Source: Cytophagaceae bacterium
GTDB taxonomy: Bacteria > Bacteroidota > Bacteroidia > Cytophagales > Spirosomataceae
Length of the DNA stretch: 64,000 nucleotides
Assembly (NCBI GenBank): GCA_027486845.1
Contig: JAIXOL010000009.1
Location: 62,001-126,000 of the forward strand
Direction of reading: 5' to 3'
The notes beneath the pieces were generated by a model. The model did not search any database, was not told the DNA's origin, and saw only the letters and a list, made by a program, of their open reading frames with translations. The translations under genes were made by a program, and so were the position numbers. Of the stretch, positions 1 through 8,708 are shown piece after piece; position 1 is the first letter of the stretch; every line of letters starts with the position of its first letter.

Positions 1-372
1 ATATTTATTGGCAAAGTCAAGTACTATATATAGACTTTCTTTCTCGTTTTGGGCTTGTTGTTCTTCGTTGGTTACTTCTTTTTCGGCTACTTCAATGCCA
101 TATTTTTTTGCCAAATGTTTGAGGGCTTCGGGATAACCGATTCCTTCAATATCCATTACAAATCGGACTGAGTCGCCTGCTTTGCCACAACCAAAACATT
201 TATAAATACCTTTGGCTGGTGAAACGTAAAACGAGGGAGTTTTTTCGTTATGAAAAGGGCAACAGGCTATCATGTTTGCTCCCCGTTTTTTGAGAGAAAC
301 GTATTCGCCAACGATTTCGGTTACGTCGGCGGCTTGTAAAATCTGTTGAACTGTTTCTTGACTTATCCTCAT
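1..372 (-). CDS. dnaG: DNA primase, N-terminal part (runs off the left edge)
   Basis: Only the first 124 codons are inside the window, starting at the ATG at 372 (MRISQETVQQ). This part holds the CHC2 zinc-binding domain: Cys38, His41, Cys59 and Cys62 in the CPFH...CFGC arrangement typical of DnaG, which binds template DNA while the enzyme makes RNA primers at the replication fork. The Toprim catalytic domain and the helicase-binding tail lie outside. The TRIC-type channel gene starts divergently 72 bp away. The motif match is strong, so the call is near certain even though the gene is partial. Confidence 0.96.
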   Translation of the reverse strand, partial: MRISQETVQQILQAADVTEIVGEYVSLKKRGANMIACCPFHNEKTPSFYVSPAKGIYKCFGCGKAGDSVRFVMDIEGIGYPEALKHLAKKYGIEVAEKEVTNEEQQAQNEKESLYIVLDFANKY

Positions 373-416
373 GTTGCAATTTACTCAGTACTTAATCAAA
401 ATGACACATTTTGTGC

Positions 417-424
417 TACTTTTG
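417..424 (+). promoter_or_regulatory. Bacteroidota -7 element for the TRIC-type channel gene
   Basis: TACTTTTG matches the TAnnTTTG -7 consensus of the Bacteroidota primary sigma factor. It lies 20 bp before the GTG at 445, which supports that start over the upstream TTG at 346. No good -33 TTG was seen. Confidence 0.5.
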
Positions 425-444
425 TTCCCAAAAACAAAGGTACA

Positions 445-1047
445 GTGGAATTTTATACTTTTATTAATATAGGCGGAACAATTGCCTTTGCGGCATCGGG
501 TGCTTTGGCTGGTATTAGAAAAAAACTTGATGTTTTTGGATTGGCCGTGATGGCTTTCGTGACATCGGTTGGGGGTGGCACAATCCGTGATATTTTGATT
601 GGACATTTACCTGTAAAGTGGATTCTTGACTCTTCAATTGTGTTGCTCATTTTGGGCGTAACGCTCACTACGGTTTTGTTTAAAAATCGTATAGAAAAAT
701 TGGATAAAACGCTTGCTTTTTTCGATTCGCTCGGACTTGGCTTTTTTACGTTAAGGGGTATTCAAGAAGGTATTGCAGTTCAGTTGGATATCCCTTCTTG
801 CTTGATTTTGGGTACGATTACGGCTTGTTTTGGAGGCGTGATTCGAGATGTTTTATTGAACGAAATTCCGACGCTTTTCCGAAAAGAAATCTACGCTACT
901 GCCTGTATTTTAGGTGGAATTATATTCTTTTTATTACAAAAATCGAATATTTCAGCCCAAATAATTGAGGTCATCACGATTCTAAGTATTGTTGGAATTA
1001 GACTTATTGCCGTAAAAATGAATATATCACTACCGAAAGTTGATTAA
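445..1047 (+). CDS. Trimeric intracellular cation channel (TRIC/UPF0126, YadS-like) protein
   Basis: About 200 residues with seven hydrophobic segments and an internal duplication. The two halves each carry a glycine-rich signature, GGGTIRDILIG (about residues 48-58) and GGVIRDVLLNEIP (about 132-144), which define the UPF0126/TRIC family of inner-membrane cation channels, probably potassium-conducting. The open frame extends back to a TTG at 346, but that would overlap dnaG and add about 33 soluble residues. The GTG at 445 gives the usual family length and follows a good -7 element. Substrate and regulation are not visible in the sequence. Confidence 0.85.
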   Translation: MEFYTFINIGGTIAFAASGALAGIRKKLDVFGLAVMAFVTSVGGGTIRDILIGHLPVKWILDSSIVLLILGVTLTTVLFKNRIEKLDKTLAFFDSLGLGFFTLRGIQEGIAVQLDIPSCLILGTITACFGGVIRDVLLNEIPTLFRKEIYATACILGGIIFFLLQKSNISAQIIEVITILSIVGIRLIAVKMNISLPKVD

Positions 1048-1147
1048 ATAGTTTTATTGTCTTTGAGGATAAAGATGATGGCTTATTACAAATTTGCTCC
1101 TTAGGTTTGAAATCGGATGGCAGCGACTGATTGTTCCCAACACAGCT

Positions 1148-2155
1148 TTATTGTATTTTAGTGCCTTTTGTTTCTGGTCGCTTCAAACTTGCCAAATAGG
1201 CAAATATTGCAAGTCCTGATACAAGCGTAATAGCCGAATAACCTATGTGCTGAAGTGATGGCCTTAGTACCCACATGGCACCGATAAATTGCACAATCAG
1301 AATGATATATAGAAAAGTCGCAATGGCTTTGCGAGGTAATTTACTGATAACAAACGAGCCAAGTGGAGCAAAAAAAGCCACGATTGGAATACACGCCAAC
1401 CATATTTCAAATGCTTCTTGCTGAAAATCTCTGATTACGGCTCCGTGAATAAAGAACCCAAGCAGGGTTTCGAGCGTCATAATGATAACCGACGAAGGCA
1501 CAGCTACTTTTTCATTAATACGGTAATAAATCGTCATCAAACAGAAGGTGAAAATATTGATTCCTGTGCCGAAAATAGACGAAATCATGCCTCCGATAAG
1601 TCCAAAAAAGATAAGTCTGACCATATCTGAACGTATGAAATTCTGAATTTTATCAAAAACTTCACGCTGAGATTTGCTGTTTTCGTACCACAAAATTAGT
1701 CCAAAACTCAGCCAAAGTGAAACAAAAAACAGCTTCGCTAGTGGTGGAGAAATTAGCGGAACGATATAGTATGTACCAAAGACAAGTCCAAAAAAGCCGC
1801 CGAATGTTACATACTTGATATAATTCCAATCGACTTTGATTTTTAATCCTAGAATTAGTAAAGAGGCCGAAGTCATGCCGATACTTTGAATGGCAAAGGC
1901 AAAATTTCGGGCAACTGCTGGCTCTATTTTAAGTAAAAGTGTAAAAACTGGATAAGCAATAGCTGCACTTCCCTCAGGGCTTGAACCTGCGACGAACGCC
2001 CCAAAAATCATGGTAGCCACTGCTGCCCAATGTTTAGCAAAAATGAAAAAACTATTGGTAGAGGTAACATAAAAAGTCCAACAGCTCAGCACAATAGTAA
2101 CGAAGCCGATGTATAAATAAGGGATTTTGTTTTTAGTAGTTTTCTCGACTGACAT
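1148..2155 (-). CDS. Sulfite exporter TauE/SafE family permease
   Basis: A 335-residue polytopic inner-membrane protein with eight or more hydrophobic stretches. Near residues 45-65 it carries the glycine- and alanine-rich segment FGAFVAGSSPEGSAAIAYPV, and a second related glycine-rich segment (GLIGGMISSIFGTGINIF) lies in the C-terminal half, as in the TauE/SafE (DUF81) family. Members export sulfite, sulfoacetate or related organosulfur anions. No sulfur metabolism gene is adjacent, so the substrate is unknown. The ATG at 2155 is used, and the gene is divergent from the coiled-coil gene 58 bp away. Confidence 0.82.
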   Translation of the reverse strand: MSVEKTTKNKIPYLYIGFVTIVLSCWTFYVTSTNSFFIFAKHWAAVATMIFGAFVAGSSPEGSAAIAYPVFTLLLKIEPAVARNFAFAIQSIGMTSASLLILGLKIKVDWNYIKYVTFGGFFGLVFGTYYIVPLISPPLAKLFFVSLWLSFGLILWYENSKSQREVFDKIQNFIRSDMVRLIFFGLIGGMISSIFGTGINIFTFCLMTIYYRINEKVAVPSSVIIMTLETLLGFFIHGAVIRDFQQEAFEIWLACIPIVAFFAPLGSFVISKLPRKAIATFLYIILIVQFIGAMWVLRPSLQHIGYSAITLVSGLAIFAYLASLKRPETKGTKIQ

Positions 2156-2167
2156 AGAAAAATGTGT

Positions 2168-2175
2168 TACTTTTG
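2168..2175 (+). promoter_or_regulatory. -7 element for the heptad-repeat gene
   Basis: TACTTTTG matches TAnnTTTG and lies 38 bp before the ATG at 2214, in the 58-bp gap between two divergent genes. A clear -33 TTG is not seen. Confidence 0.45.
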
Positions 2176-2213
2176 TATTGTCTACAAATTTAGGTGCAAA
2201 TAATAACTTTCTA

Positions 2214-2618
2214 ATGAAAAATATCGAGGAGATTTTGGAAAAGCTTTTGGCCGAGCAAGATTTTTTGAAGGAAATGCAAGGTCGAATAGTAGAGAATTAT
2301 GATATTATGATTCAGAATCAGCAACAAAATGCTGACAACCATGAGGTTGTGATACATAACCAAACAACGATTATTCGTAATCAGGAAATCATTGTCAATA
2401 ATCAGATAAATATTGTTAGAAATCAGAAGCAGATTGTGCAAAACCAAGTACAACTCGATTCGATTTTACAAACACAAAGCTATGTATTAAATTTGGTAAG
2501 GAGATTGGCAGGTGAAAATGAAACGCTGGAAGAAACCAGTCAGTTTATTGAAAATTTAGTTGAAGTAAAACGAGAAAATCTCAAAACAAAGCCTTTCAAT
2601 GACCCAAGTTCGCTCTGA
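2214..2618 (+). CDS. Small coiled-coil protein built of NQ heptad repeats, function unknown
   Basis: A 134-residue protein starting at MKNIEEILEK. I do not recognise a family. From about residue 38 to 84 it is a run of heptads with a beta-branched residue at position a and Asn-Gln at d-e: VIHNQTT, IIRNQEI, IVNNQIN, IVRNQKQ, IVQNQVQ. Asparagine at position d is the N@d layer known from trimeric coiled coils such as the stalks of trimeric autotransporters, so a homotrimer is my inference. The ends are less regular: an acidic helix before and a charged helix after. There is no signal peptide or membrane segment, so it is presumably cytoplasmic. The repeat is visible in the DNA as degenerate 21-bp units (about 2350-2455). 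Confidence 0.72.
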   Translation: MKNIEEILEKLLAEQDFLKEMQGRIVENYDIMIQNQQQNADNHEVVIHNQTTIIRNQEIIVNNQINIVRNQKQIVQNQVQLDSILQTQSYVLNLVRRLAGENETLEETSQFIENLVEVKRENLKTKPFNDPSSL

Positions 2619-2646
2619 AAACATATAGGGTGTGATTTCTTAAATT

Positions 2647-3102
2647 TTATCCAAGTAGTTTCTCTTCTAAAAGTCTAACCTGAATCTGCAAAGACTTTAT
2701 TTCCGAATCTTTACTTTCTACTATCTGTTTGACCAACTTTAGCTGAATTTGTAAGCCTTCTATTTGTTGGCTCAATAATTTATTATGAAATTCAATCTGT
2801 CGTTTTTCATTACTAAAATCTTCGCTTAACTCTTTACTAAGCTTTGCTTTATCTTTTGAATGTAGAAGGTTAATGAGTTGTTGTTCAGTAAATTCCGAAA
2901 AAATGGAATTTTGAAAGTCATCAATATTAATTCCAAAATAATCGCTAATCAAATCGCAGACATCTAAAGGAGGAAAAGTTTTACCGATTTCATAATCAGA
3001 AATAGCACTTTTACTGATTTTTAGACTTTCTCCGAGCTTTTCTAAAGTTATCTTTTGTTGCTTTCGTAAAATTCTGAGATTCTTACCAAATCTATTTTCC
3101 AT
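2647..3102 (-). CDS. XRE-family transcriptional regulator with C-terminal coiled coil
   Basis: A 151-residue protein. Residues 6-60 form a Cro/C1-type helix-turn-helix with the usual LGESLKISKSAISDYEIGKT recognition segment. Residues about 75-150 are rich in Lys, Glu, Gln and Leu and look like one long coiled coil, probably for dimerisation. The convergent upstream gene also encodes a coiled coil, but no functional link is shown. A direct repeat just upstream of its start codon is a candidate autoregulatory operator. Targets are unknown. Confidence 0.85.
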   Translation of the reverse strand: MENRFGKNLRILRKQQKITLEKLGESLKISKSAISDYEIGKTFPPLDVCDLISDYFGINIDDFQNSIFSEFTEQQLINLLHSKDKAKLSKELSEDFSNEKRQIEFHNKLLSQQIEGLQIQLKLVKQIVESKDSEIKSLQIQVRLLEEKLLG

Positions 3103-3109
3103 TCTGTAA

Positions 3110-3151
3110 GGAATTGATTCTTATTTATTTCCGTAAATATGGAATTGTTTC
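3110..3151. promoter_or_regulatory. Direct repeat upstream of the XRE gene, candidate operator
   Basis: GGAATTGATTC (3110-3120) and GGAATTGTTTC (3141-3151) repeat with a 31-bp offset, close to three helical turns, directly before the start codon of the XRE regulator at 3102. The spacing would suit two dimers on the same DNA face. This is inference from position and repetition only. Confidence 0.3.
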
Positions 3152-3278
3152 GGGTTATTTATTATTTTGTCAAAGCAATTTAATAAATTTGGTAGAGATT
3201 AAAAAATCAAATTTGTGAAAGTCGGCTATCAAAATCCGATAAAATTGTATTTTTCAGACTTTTTCGATTGGTTGATGG

Positions 3279-5270
3279 TCATTTAGTGTTCAAATCAATA
3301 TAGGCATCATACTTCCTGCCATGTGTTTGGCCACAGCCGCCACCGATATATAATTGTTTTGCATTTTCAATATCTTCTTCGTTAACAACCTTGCTATCAA
3401 CCGTGAAAATGACTTTTCCACCTACTGGAACATCAACAGAAAAATGAACAGATGAAAAGTCGGGTCTCATAACCGAAACTTGTTCATATTCTTTACCATC
3501 TAAATCTTTTAAGACGACTCTTTGTACTCGTTTTTTAGGAGCTTCTAATTGTTTTTTTACGTTGTCAACAGTTATCCTATATTGTTTGTCATTCTCTAGT
3601 AATAATTCTTTGTTTTTTACTGTGTTCAAAATAACAACACCATCTTCGGCACGTAAGCCATATTTCTCAATAGCACGCTGGCTTCCCTTTGAATAAATTT
3701 GGGAGCCTCTTATGTTATCTGGATTTATACGATATAAAATACTCGATGGATATTCTACATCATTAATAATTACAATAGGGTTTTTACCAAGTTTATTTGT
3801 TTCTAAAATCGTGCGGAGGGTGTCTTGATTTTTAGCAACTTTTGAAAATGGGGTAGGTAGTTTTGGTAGTTTTGATTTAAATTGAGCAATTGTATTCCTT
3901 TGATTCGCCGTAAAAATTGGCATAGCTTTTATCTTATTGAAAATTGGATATGTGTTTTCTTCTAATTTCGTAAGATTTGGGTATAAATAATAGCTTCCAG
4001 GCCCACCTATATTATAAGATGAATGTACTCGAATAGCAACCTTTGTATGCTCATATTTCTTTTCTAAATAAATATACTTATCTCGTATAATAAAGTCTTT
4101 GTTTTTTATCAAGGTTTGTCCCTCAGAAGTAATTGTAATACTGTCAGTTTTCTCAAGATTGAATGCGAAATTTATAGGGCGACAAAATTTTGAAGAATCA
4201 ATTTGCGATACAATACTTTGTGTTAATGAATCCAATACTATTTTCTCTTTCTTCAATGTATCAATTTTGGATATATATTGATTTACCTTAACAAGTTGGA
4301 TTTGCTTAATACCTTCTTTCTCCTGATAAACTCTCACAACTTTTTCCTCCGCAAACGCCATAACTCCAACTGCGATAATCGGTAATGATAAAAAATAAAA
4401 TAGTTTTTTCATGTTTTTTGTTGGTGTTTTGAATAAAAATTGGAATCGTTCTGATAGCGGTTTTGTACTAAACTGATTGATAATCATGGCATTTGGAGCA
4501 ACGCCGAGCTTCAATAATAAATGTGCATATTCTCGACCATCATAAGTGGCTGACATGAGGGCATCAACCTCGTATTCGTGGATTTGTTTCAGAGATTTTT
4601 GATAAAAATAAACAATAGGATTGAACCAAAATACAGCTTTCAAGATACCTAAAATAAGTAAATCGAGCGTGTGTAAGCGTTGTGCGTGAAAACCCTCGTG
4701 GGCAATAATCAATGTTTTTTCGTGTGGATTTAGATTATCGGGATTTAGGAAAATATAATTAAAAAACGACGAGTTACTTTGACTTCTCGTAAGCAAAATC
4801 TTTAATTTTCGGTTACTACTACTATGGCTTTGCTTTGCCACCGAAGAATTAACCGAAGCCATCGAATTAGATGCTTTTTTAATGGTGTAAAGAACTATTA
4901 TAAGATTCTTTGTAAAAATAAAAATCATCACTCCAACGCCCAATAAATAGATTAAATTCAATGCCTGTATCCAATCAATAGTTTTAACAGGGATTTTCTC
5001 AATGCTTTTTGTTGGCTGAATTGTAGTTGATTGATTAATAGCACTTTCTTGTAATTCTTCAACTGGAATGTTTACTACCTCAATCGCTTGAGGCTCAAGC
5101 ACAACTACCTCTGTCCGCTCATAGCTTAGGAGCGGAATTGTGAGGCTTAATGCCAACGACACAAGTAAATAAGAGCGATTAAGGGCATGAAAGCTCATTC
5201 GGCGAAACCCGAAGAAGTACAACCCATAAAAAGCCGAAAGGCAAATAGTAGATTTGAGAAGATACTCCAT
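3279..5270 (-). CDS. M56 (BlaR1-type) membrane metallopeptidase with TonB-plug-like C-terminus
   Basis: A 663-residue protein with N-terminal membrane helices (about 1-50 and 103-130). A gluzincin site HEGFH at 191-195 and HEYEVDA at 231-237, the latter probably giving the third zinc ligand, define the M56 BlaR1/MecR1 family. A further membrane helix lies near 288-307. The remaining periplasmic part (308-663) has no penicillin-binding domain. Instead residues about 497-552 (NPIVIINDVEYPSSIL ... IEKYGLRAEDGVVILNT) resemble a TonB-dependent receptor plug. Known M56 partners cleave or release BlaI-type repressors, and a BlaI gene lies 66 bp upstream on the same strand, so the two form an operon. 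The inducing ligand is unknown. Confidence 0.88.
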   Translation of the reverse strand: MEYLLKSTICLSAFYGLYFFGFRRMSFHALNRSYLLVSLALSLTIPLLSYERTEVVVLEPQAIEVVNIPVEELQESAINQSTTIQPTKSIEKIPVKTIDWIQALNLIYLLGVGVMIFIFTKNLIIVLYTIKKASNSMASVNSSVAKQSHSSSNRKLKILLTRSQSNSSFFNYIFLNPDNLNPHEKTLIIAHEGFHAQRLHTLDLLILGILKAVFWFNPIVYFYQKSLKQIHEYEVDALMSATYDGREYAHLLLKLGVAPNAMIINQFSTKPLSERFQFLFKTPTKNMKKLFYFLSLPIIAVGVMAFAEEKVVRVYQEKEGIKQIQLVKVNQYISKIDTLKKEKIVLDSLTQSIVSQIDSSKFCRPINFAFNLEKTDSITITSEGQTLIKNKDFIIRDKYIYLEKKYEHTKVAIRVHSSYNIGGPGSYYLYPNLTKLEENTYPIFNKIKAMPIFTANQRNTIAQFKSKLPKLPTPFSKVAKNQDTLRTILETNKLGKNPIVIINDVEYPSSILYRINPDNIRGSQIYSKGSQRAIEKYGLRAEDGVVILNTVKNKELLLENDKQYRITVDNVKKQLEAPKKRVQRVVLKDLDGKEYEQVSVMRPDFSSVHFSVDVPVGGKVIFTVDSKVVNEEDIENAKQLYIGGGCGQTHGRKYDAYIDLNTK

Positions 5271-5336
5271 AACCCCATATAGATTTAATGATAATACATT
5301 TTCAATTTAAAATTATTCTGTGTTTTAAGTTCCTCT

Positions 5337-5699
5337 TTAGAATCGAGGAGGTATCAACTTTTTCAACTTTTCAATCTCCTCTTCCGTCAGATTTTCCTCT
5401 TTCGCCATAAAAGAGAGCAGGTTTTCTACCGAATTGTCAAAATAATTGGCAAATACCTTTCTGAAACTTCTTTGTCCATATTCTTCTTTTGATATTATCG
5501 GAAAATACTCGTAAGTTTTCCCATAGGCTTTATAGCTCAGAAATCCCTTGTTTTCGAGCAACCGCACCACCGACGAAATCGTATTATATGGTGGCTTAGG
5601 GTCGTCTGGCATTTTTTCTATAATGTCTCGCACTAAACATCGGTTTAAATCCCAGATGATTTGCATAATGCGTTCTTCAGTTTTTGTTAGTTCTTCCAT
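5337..5699 (-). CDS. BlaI/MecI/CopY-family transcriptional repressor
   Basis: A 120-residue winged-helix repressor. It has the family layout: EELTKTEERIMQIIWDL at the N-terminus, a recognition helix region with PYNTISSVVRLLENKGFL near 37-54, and an acidic dimerisation tail that ends in EEIEKLKKLIPPRF. BlaI dimers repress their own operon until the partner M56 protease triggers their removal, and that partner is the next gene. Alternating CAGTT/AACTG half-sites upstream of the start at 5699 are candidate operators. Confidence 0.92.
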   Translation of the reverse strand: MEELTKTEERIMQIIWDLNRCLVRDIIEKMPDDPKPPYNTISSVVRLLENKGFLSYKAYGKTYEYFPIISKEEYGQRSFRKVFANYFDNSVENLLSFMAKEENLTEEEIEKLKKLIPPRF

Positions 5700-5726
5700 G
5701 ATGAAACAAAGTAAAAACTAATTTTT

Positions 5727-5771
5727 CAGTTTTGCAACTGAATTTGCAGTTATATTATTTAATTAGCAGTT
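5727..5771. promoter_or_regulatory. Candidate BlaI operator: alternating CAGTT/AACTG half-sites
   Basis: CAGTT (5727-5731), AACTG (5736-5740), CAGTT (5747-5751) and a further CAGTT (5767-5771) make two overlapping dyads in front of the BlaI gene. Read on the minus strand, a TTG within the first dyad lies about 21 bp before a near-consensus TACTTTG -7 sequence, so a bound repressor would cover the -33 region. Binding is inferred, not shown. Confidence 0.4.
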
Positions 5772-6153
5772 GATGCATGGATTTAAATGACAGATATTAA
5801 AAATTATTGGCAAAATTCCCTTTTATTGATTTATTTAAAAATCATAAATTCCGTAATATTGGAATTATAGATGTTGTTTAGTAATTAAGAATAACTCTAT
5901 TAAATAAAGGAGTCAAGGCTTTTAATTATTCAAAACATGTGAAAAGTGTCGTATATATGATAATATAATAAGAGAAATTAGTCAGAATTAGATATTTCTT
6001 TAACTTTTAACATAGCAATTAATGAAATAAGTAGAAGATTTAATGGAATTTAATTCCATTAAATTGGAAAATAATCCAAAATGTATTTTCTTTGCAGTAT
6101 CAGTTAGAAAATTCAATAAAAAATAAAAATTATACCATTATTTACTCACCACA
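5772..6153. other. AT-rich intergenic stretch between BlaI and the outer-membrane barrel gene
   Basis: No gene or RNA is recognised. The stretch is very AT-rich. Near 6050-6068 it carries ATTTAATTCCATTAAATT, a short imperfect dyad, and near 6088-6095 a TTTCTTTG that is one base away from the -7 consensus and may serve the gene at 6154. Confidence 0.3.
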
Positions 6154-7092
6154 ATGTTTAAACTTTACCAAAGAAAAATGAAATCATTAATGTACGCATT
6201 CATTGTCTTAGTGTGCGTAACATCAAGTGTTTATGCCCAAATGCCGCACGATGTTATTTATATGCCCAAAAAGACCGCTTGCATAGCAGTATCTTACAGC
6301 AATAGTAGTTGGAAAGAATACTGGGAAAATACCCTCAAGCGTGAAAATCTAAATATGGGAACCCATACAACTCAGAGTATAATTCCAATGGTGGCTGTTG
6401 GTGTTACTGACAAGCTAAATGTCATTGTTGGTTTGCCTTACGTAAGCACCAAAACTAGTGCAGGAAATCTGATGGGGCAGAAGGGTATCCAAGACCTATC
6501 GGGTTGGTTGAAGTATCAGTTGGTCAAAAACGATAAAGGGATTTCATTACATGGGCTTGTTGGTGGCTCTATTCCTGTTGGAAATTACGTGCCAGATTTT
6601 TTGCCGATGTCAATTGGTTTACAAACCAAAACGGCTATTGGCCGATTGATAGCTAACTACACACACAAATCGGGTATTTATCTCACGGCACATGCAAGTT
6701 ATATTTTAAGGAGTAAGATAAAAGTTGACCGTGACGCTTACCAAGCCGACAACAGAGTCTATAATACCAACGAAGTAAGTGTACCAAATGCTACCGATGT
6801 TGCTGCAAGATTAGGTTATATTAAAGATGGTAGTCGAATTCAAGCTGAGTTTTTCGCTGAGCATTTCACTTGTGTAGGTGGCGATAACATCCGCCGCAAC
6901 GATATGCCTTTCCCGACTAATAACATGACTTTTACAAGTGTAGGTTTTTACGGAAAATATCAACCCAAAAACATTGGTTTTAATGTAAGAGTAGCAAAAG
7001 TAGTTGATGGACTAAATGTTGGTCAATCGATGAGCTTTTCGGTTGGTTTATTATACCAGTTAAATTATTTTAAGAAAGAAGAAAAGAAATAA
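6154..7092 (+). CDS. Secreted outer-membrane beta-barrel protein (MetA/phenol-degradation transporter-like)
   Basis: A 312-residue protein with a cleavable Sec signal (MKSLMYAFIVLVCVTSSVYA, then QMPHD). An in-frame ATG at 6178 is an equally good start. The mature part alternates hydrophobic and polar residues in short beta strands ending in aromatic residues, and contains the phrase VGVTDKLNVIVGLPYVSTKT, which resembles the MetA-pathway/COG4313 outer-membrane family. It is followed 65 bp later by the first haloperoxidase-like lipoprotein, so co-transcription is likely. A role as a channel for that enzyme's substrate or product is inference. Confidence 0.65.
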   Translation: MFKLYQRKMKSLMYAFIVLVCVTSSVYAQMPHDVIYMPKKTACIAVSYSNSSWKEYWENTLKRENLNMGTHTTQSIIPMVAVGVTDKLNVIVGLPYVSTKTSAGNLMGQKGIQDLSGWLKYQLVKNDKGISLHGLVGGSIPVGNYVPDFLPMSIGLQTKTAIGRLIANYTHKSGIYLTAHASYILRSKIKVDRDAYQADNRVYNTNEVSVPNATDVAARLGYIKDGSRIQAEFFAEHFTCVGGDNIRRNDMPFPTNNMTFTSVGFYGKYQPKNIGFNVRVAKVVDGLNVGQSMSFSVGLLYQLNYFKKEEKK

Positions 7093-7103
7093 AAGCCGAT
7101 TTG

Positions 7104-7129
7104 TAGAGACAGGGCATGCTCTGTCTCTA
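7104..7129. repeat. 26-bp intergenic palindrome
   Basis: TAGAGACAG and CTGTCTCTA flank a GC-rich centre (GGCATGCT), giving an almost perfect palindrome between two co-oriented genes. It resembles the short 'gtagagac' palindromes I know to be scattered in Bacteroidota and cyanobacterial genomes. There is no T-run, so a simple terminator is unlikely. Confidence 0.55.
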
Positions 7130-7157
7130 TGATGGTATAACAAAATTTTACAAAAAA

Positions 7158-8708
7158 ATGAAAAATATACTTAAAGTTATCATTATAGCTCCCTTAATTG
7201 GTGCGGGGGGGGCTGTTGTTCTTTCTTGCGATAAGGCAGTAACAGAGCCAATAAAAGAAGCTTATATTCCGACTAAATTAGATGAAAATGCCGGTACTTG
7301 GAAGCCATATATTTTGACTTCTTCGAGTGAAGTAGTAGTTTCCGCACCAAAAGCCATCACTGATGCAGTTTATCTTAAAGAGTTGGATTCGTTAAAAAAC
7401 AAAATCCTTCCAGTACTTACTCCTACAAACAAAGATGCTATAGCTTACTGGGGAGCAGGTGCAGTGTATCGTTGGAACGAAATCGCTCGTGAGTTAGCAG
7501 CCCGTTATAATGTTCCACCAGCATCAAATGCCGAAGGAAAATATCCTGTACCAGATGCTGCAAATCCTCTGGCTGACCCAAAATTCCCGTTTGCAAATCC
7601 ACCTTACACAGCCCGTGCTTTGGCTTATTTAAGCGTTGCACAATATGATGCTTTGGTGAGTACTTGGAACTACAAATTCAAGTACAATCGCAAAGCACCG
7701 TCTAAAAATGATGCTACAATTTCAGCATTATTGCCAGTTTCTGATTTACCATCTTATCCTTCTGAAGATGCTGTTGTTGCAGCGGCATCTTATACTATCT
7801 TGGTTGCGATGTTTCCAGGCGAAGTGCCCTATTTAGATGCTAAATTGGCTGAAGCCAAAAATGCAAGAGTTTGGGCAGGAACAAATGTACCGAGTGATAT
7901 TACGGCTGGTGATGCTCTCGGTAAAGCCGTTGGTGCAAAAGTAATGGCGAAGGCAAAAGTAGATGGTATGAGTGCCGCCAATAACCAAACACTTGTAGCT
8001 GGTCAGATTGAAGCAGCTAAAAGCCGTGGAATAAAAGATACTTGGGTGAGTCAAGAAGCTCCTGTACGCCCGCCAATGTTACCTAACTATGGTGCTGTAA
8101 CTACTTGGAATTTTGATAAAGCAACGCTCACTAAAATTCGCCCAGTAATGCCTTACGTGGTAGGTTCGGCCGAATGGCAAAAAGAGTTTGGAGAACTCGA
8201 AAAAATCAATAAATCTCAAACACGTGAGCAAGCACGTATTGCCAATTATTGGGCAGATGGTGCTGGTAGCTATACACCGCCAGGCCATTGGAGTAGAGAA
8301 GCCGCCAATCTATGCCATGATAACAAGTTTAGCGAAGTTGCTACTGCCCGTGCGATGGCATTGGTAAGCACAGCTTTAATGGACGCAGGTATTGCTTGTT
8401 GGGATACAAAATATTATTACTACACACCACGTCCACAGCAGTTTGGTTTAAAAACTTCAGTAGGCTTACCCAACTTTCCTTCTTACACTTCTGGACACTC
8501 GACATTTTCGGCAGCCGCAGCTACTGTTCTCGGTTCAATTTTTCCATCAAAAGTAACTGAAATGAATGATAAGGCCAAAGAGGCTTCAAATTCAAGGGTT
8601 TATGGATTGATTCATTTCAGAGTAGATTGCGAAATGGGCTTAGTACATGGTGCGAAAATTGGCGAATTTGCAATAGCAAGAGGCAAAACCGATGGGTCGG
8701 GATACTGA
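7158..8708 (+). CDS. Vanadium haloperoxidase/PAP2-type acid phosphatase, lipoprotein (paralogue 1)
   Basis: A 516-residue protein starting at MKNILKVIII, with a lipobox ending at Cys24 (VVLSC). The three PAP2/haloperoxidase motifs are intact: Lys418 with Arg425-Pro426 (KYYYYTPRP), SGH at 445-447, and SRVYGLIHFRVD with Arg480, His486 and Asp490. The family either removes phosphate from esters or, with bound vanadate, oxidises halides. Residues that separate the two activities cannot be judged by eye. It lacks the N-terminal sequence shared by paralogues 2 and 3, so it is the most divergent of the three. Export to the periplasm or outer membrane follows from the lipobox. Confidence 0.9.
   Translation: MKNILKVIIIAPLIGAGGAVVLSCDKAVTEPIKEAYIPTKLDENAGTWKPYILTSSSEVVVSAPKAITDAVYLKELDSLKNKILPVLTPTNKDAIAYWGAGAVYRWNEIARELAARYNVPPASNAEGKYPVPDAANPLADPKFPFANPPYTARALAYLSVAQYDALVSTWNYKFKYNRKAPSKNDATISALLPVSDLPSYPSEDAVVAAASYTILVAMFPGEVPYLDAKLAEAKNARVWAGTNVPSDITAGDALGKAVGAKVMAKAKVDGMSAANNQTLVAGQIEAAKSRGIKDTWVSQEAPVRPPMLPNYGAVTTWNFDKATLTKIRPVMPYVVGSAEWQKEFGELEKINKSQTREQARIANYWADGAGSYTPPGHWSREAANLCHDNKFSEVATARAMALVSTALMDAGIACWDTKYYYYTPRPQQFGLKTSVGLPNFPSYTSGHSTFSAAAATVLGSIFPSKVTEMNDKAKEASNSRVYGLIHFRVDCEMGLVHGAKIGEFAIARGKTDGSGY

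Noticed and set aside
346-444. N-terminal extension of the TRIC-type channel from TTG 346
   Set aside because: It would overlap dnaG on the other strand and precede the promoter element; GTG 445 gives the family length.
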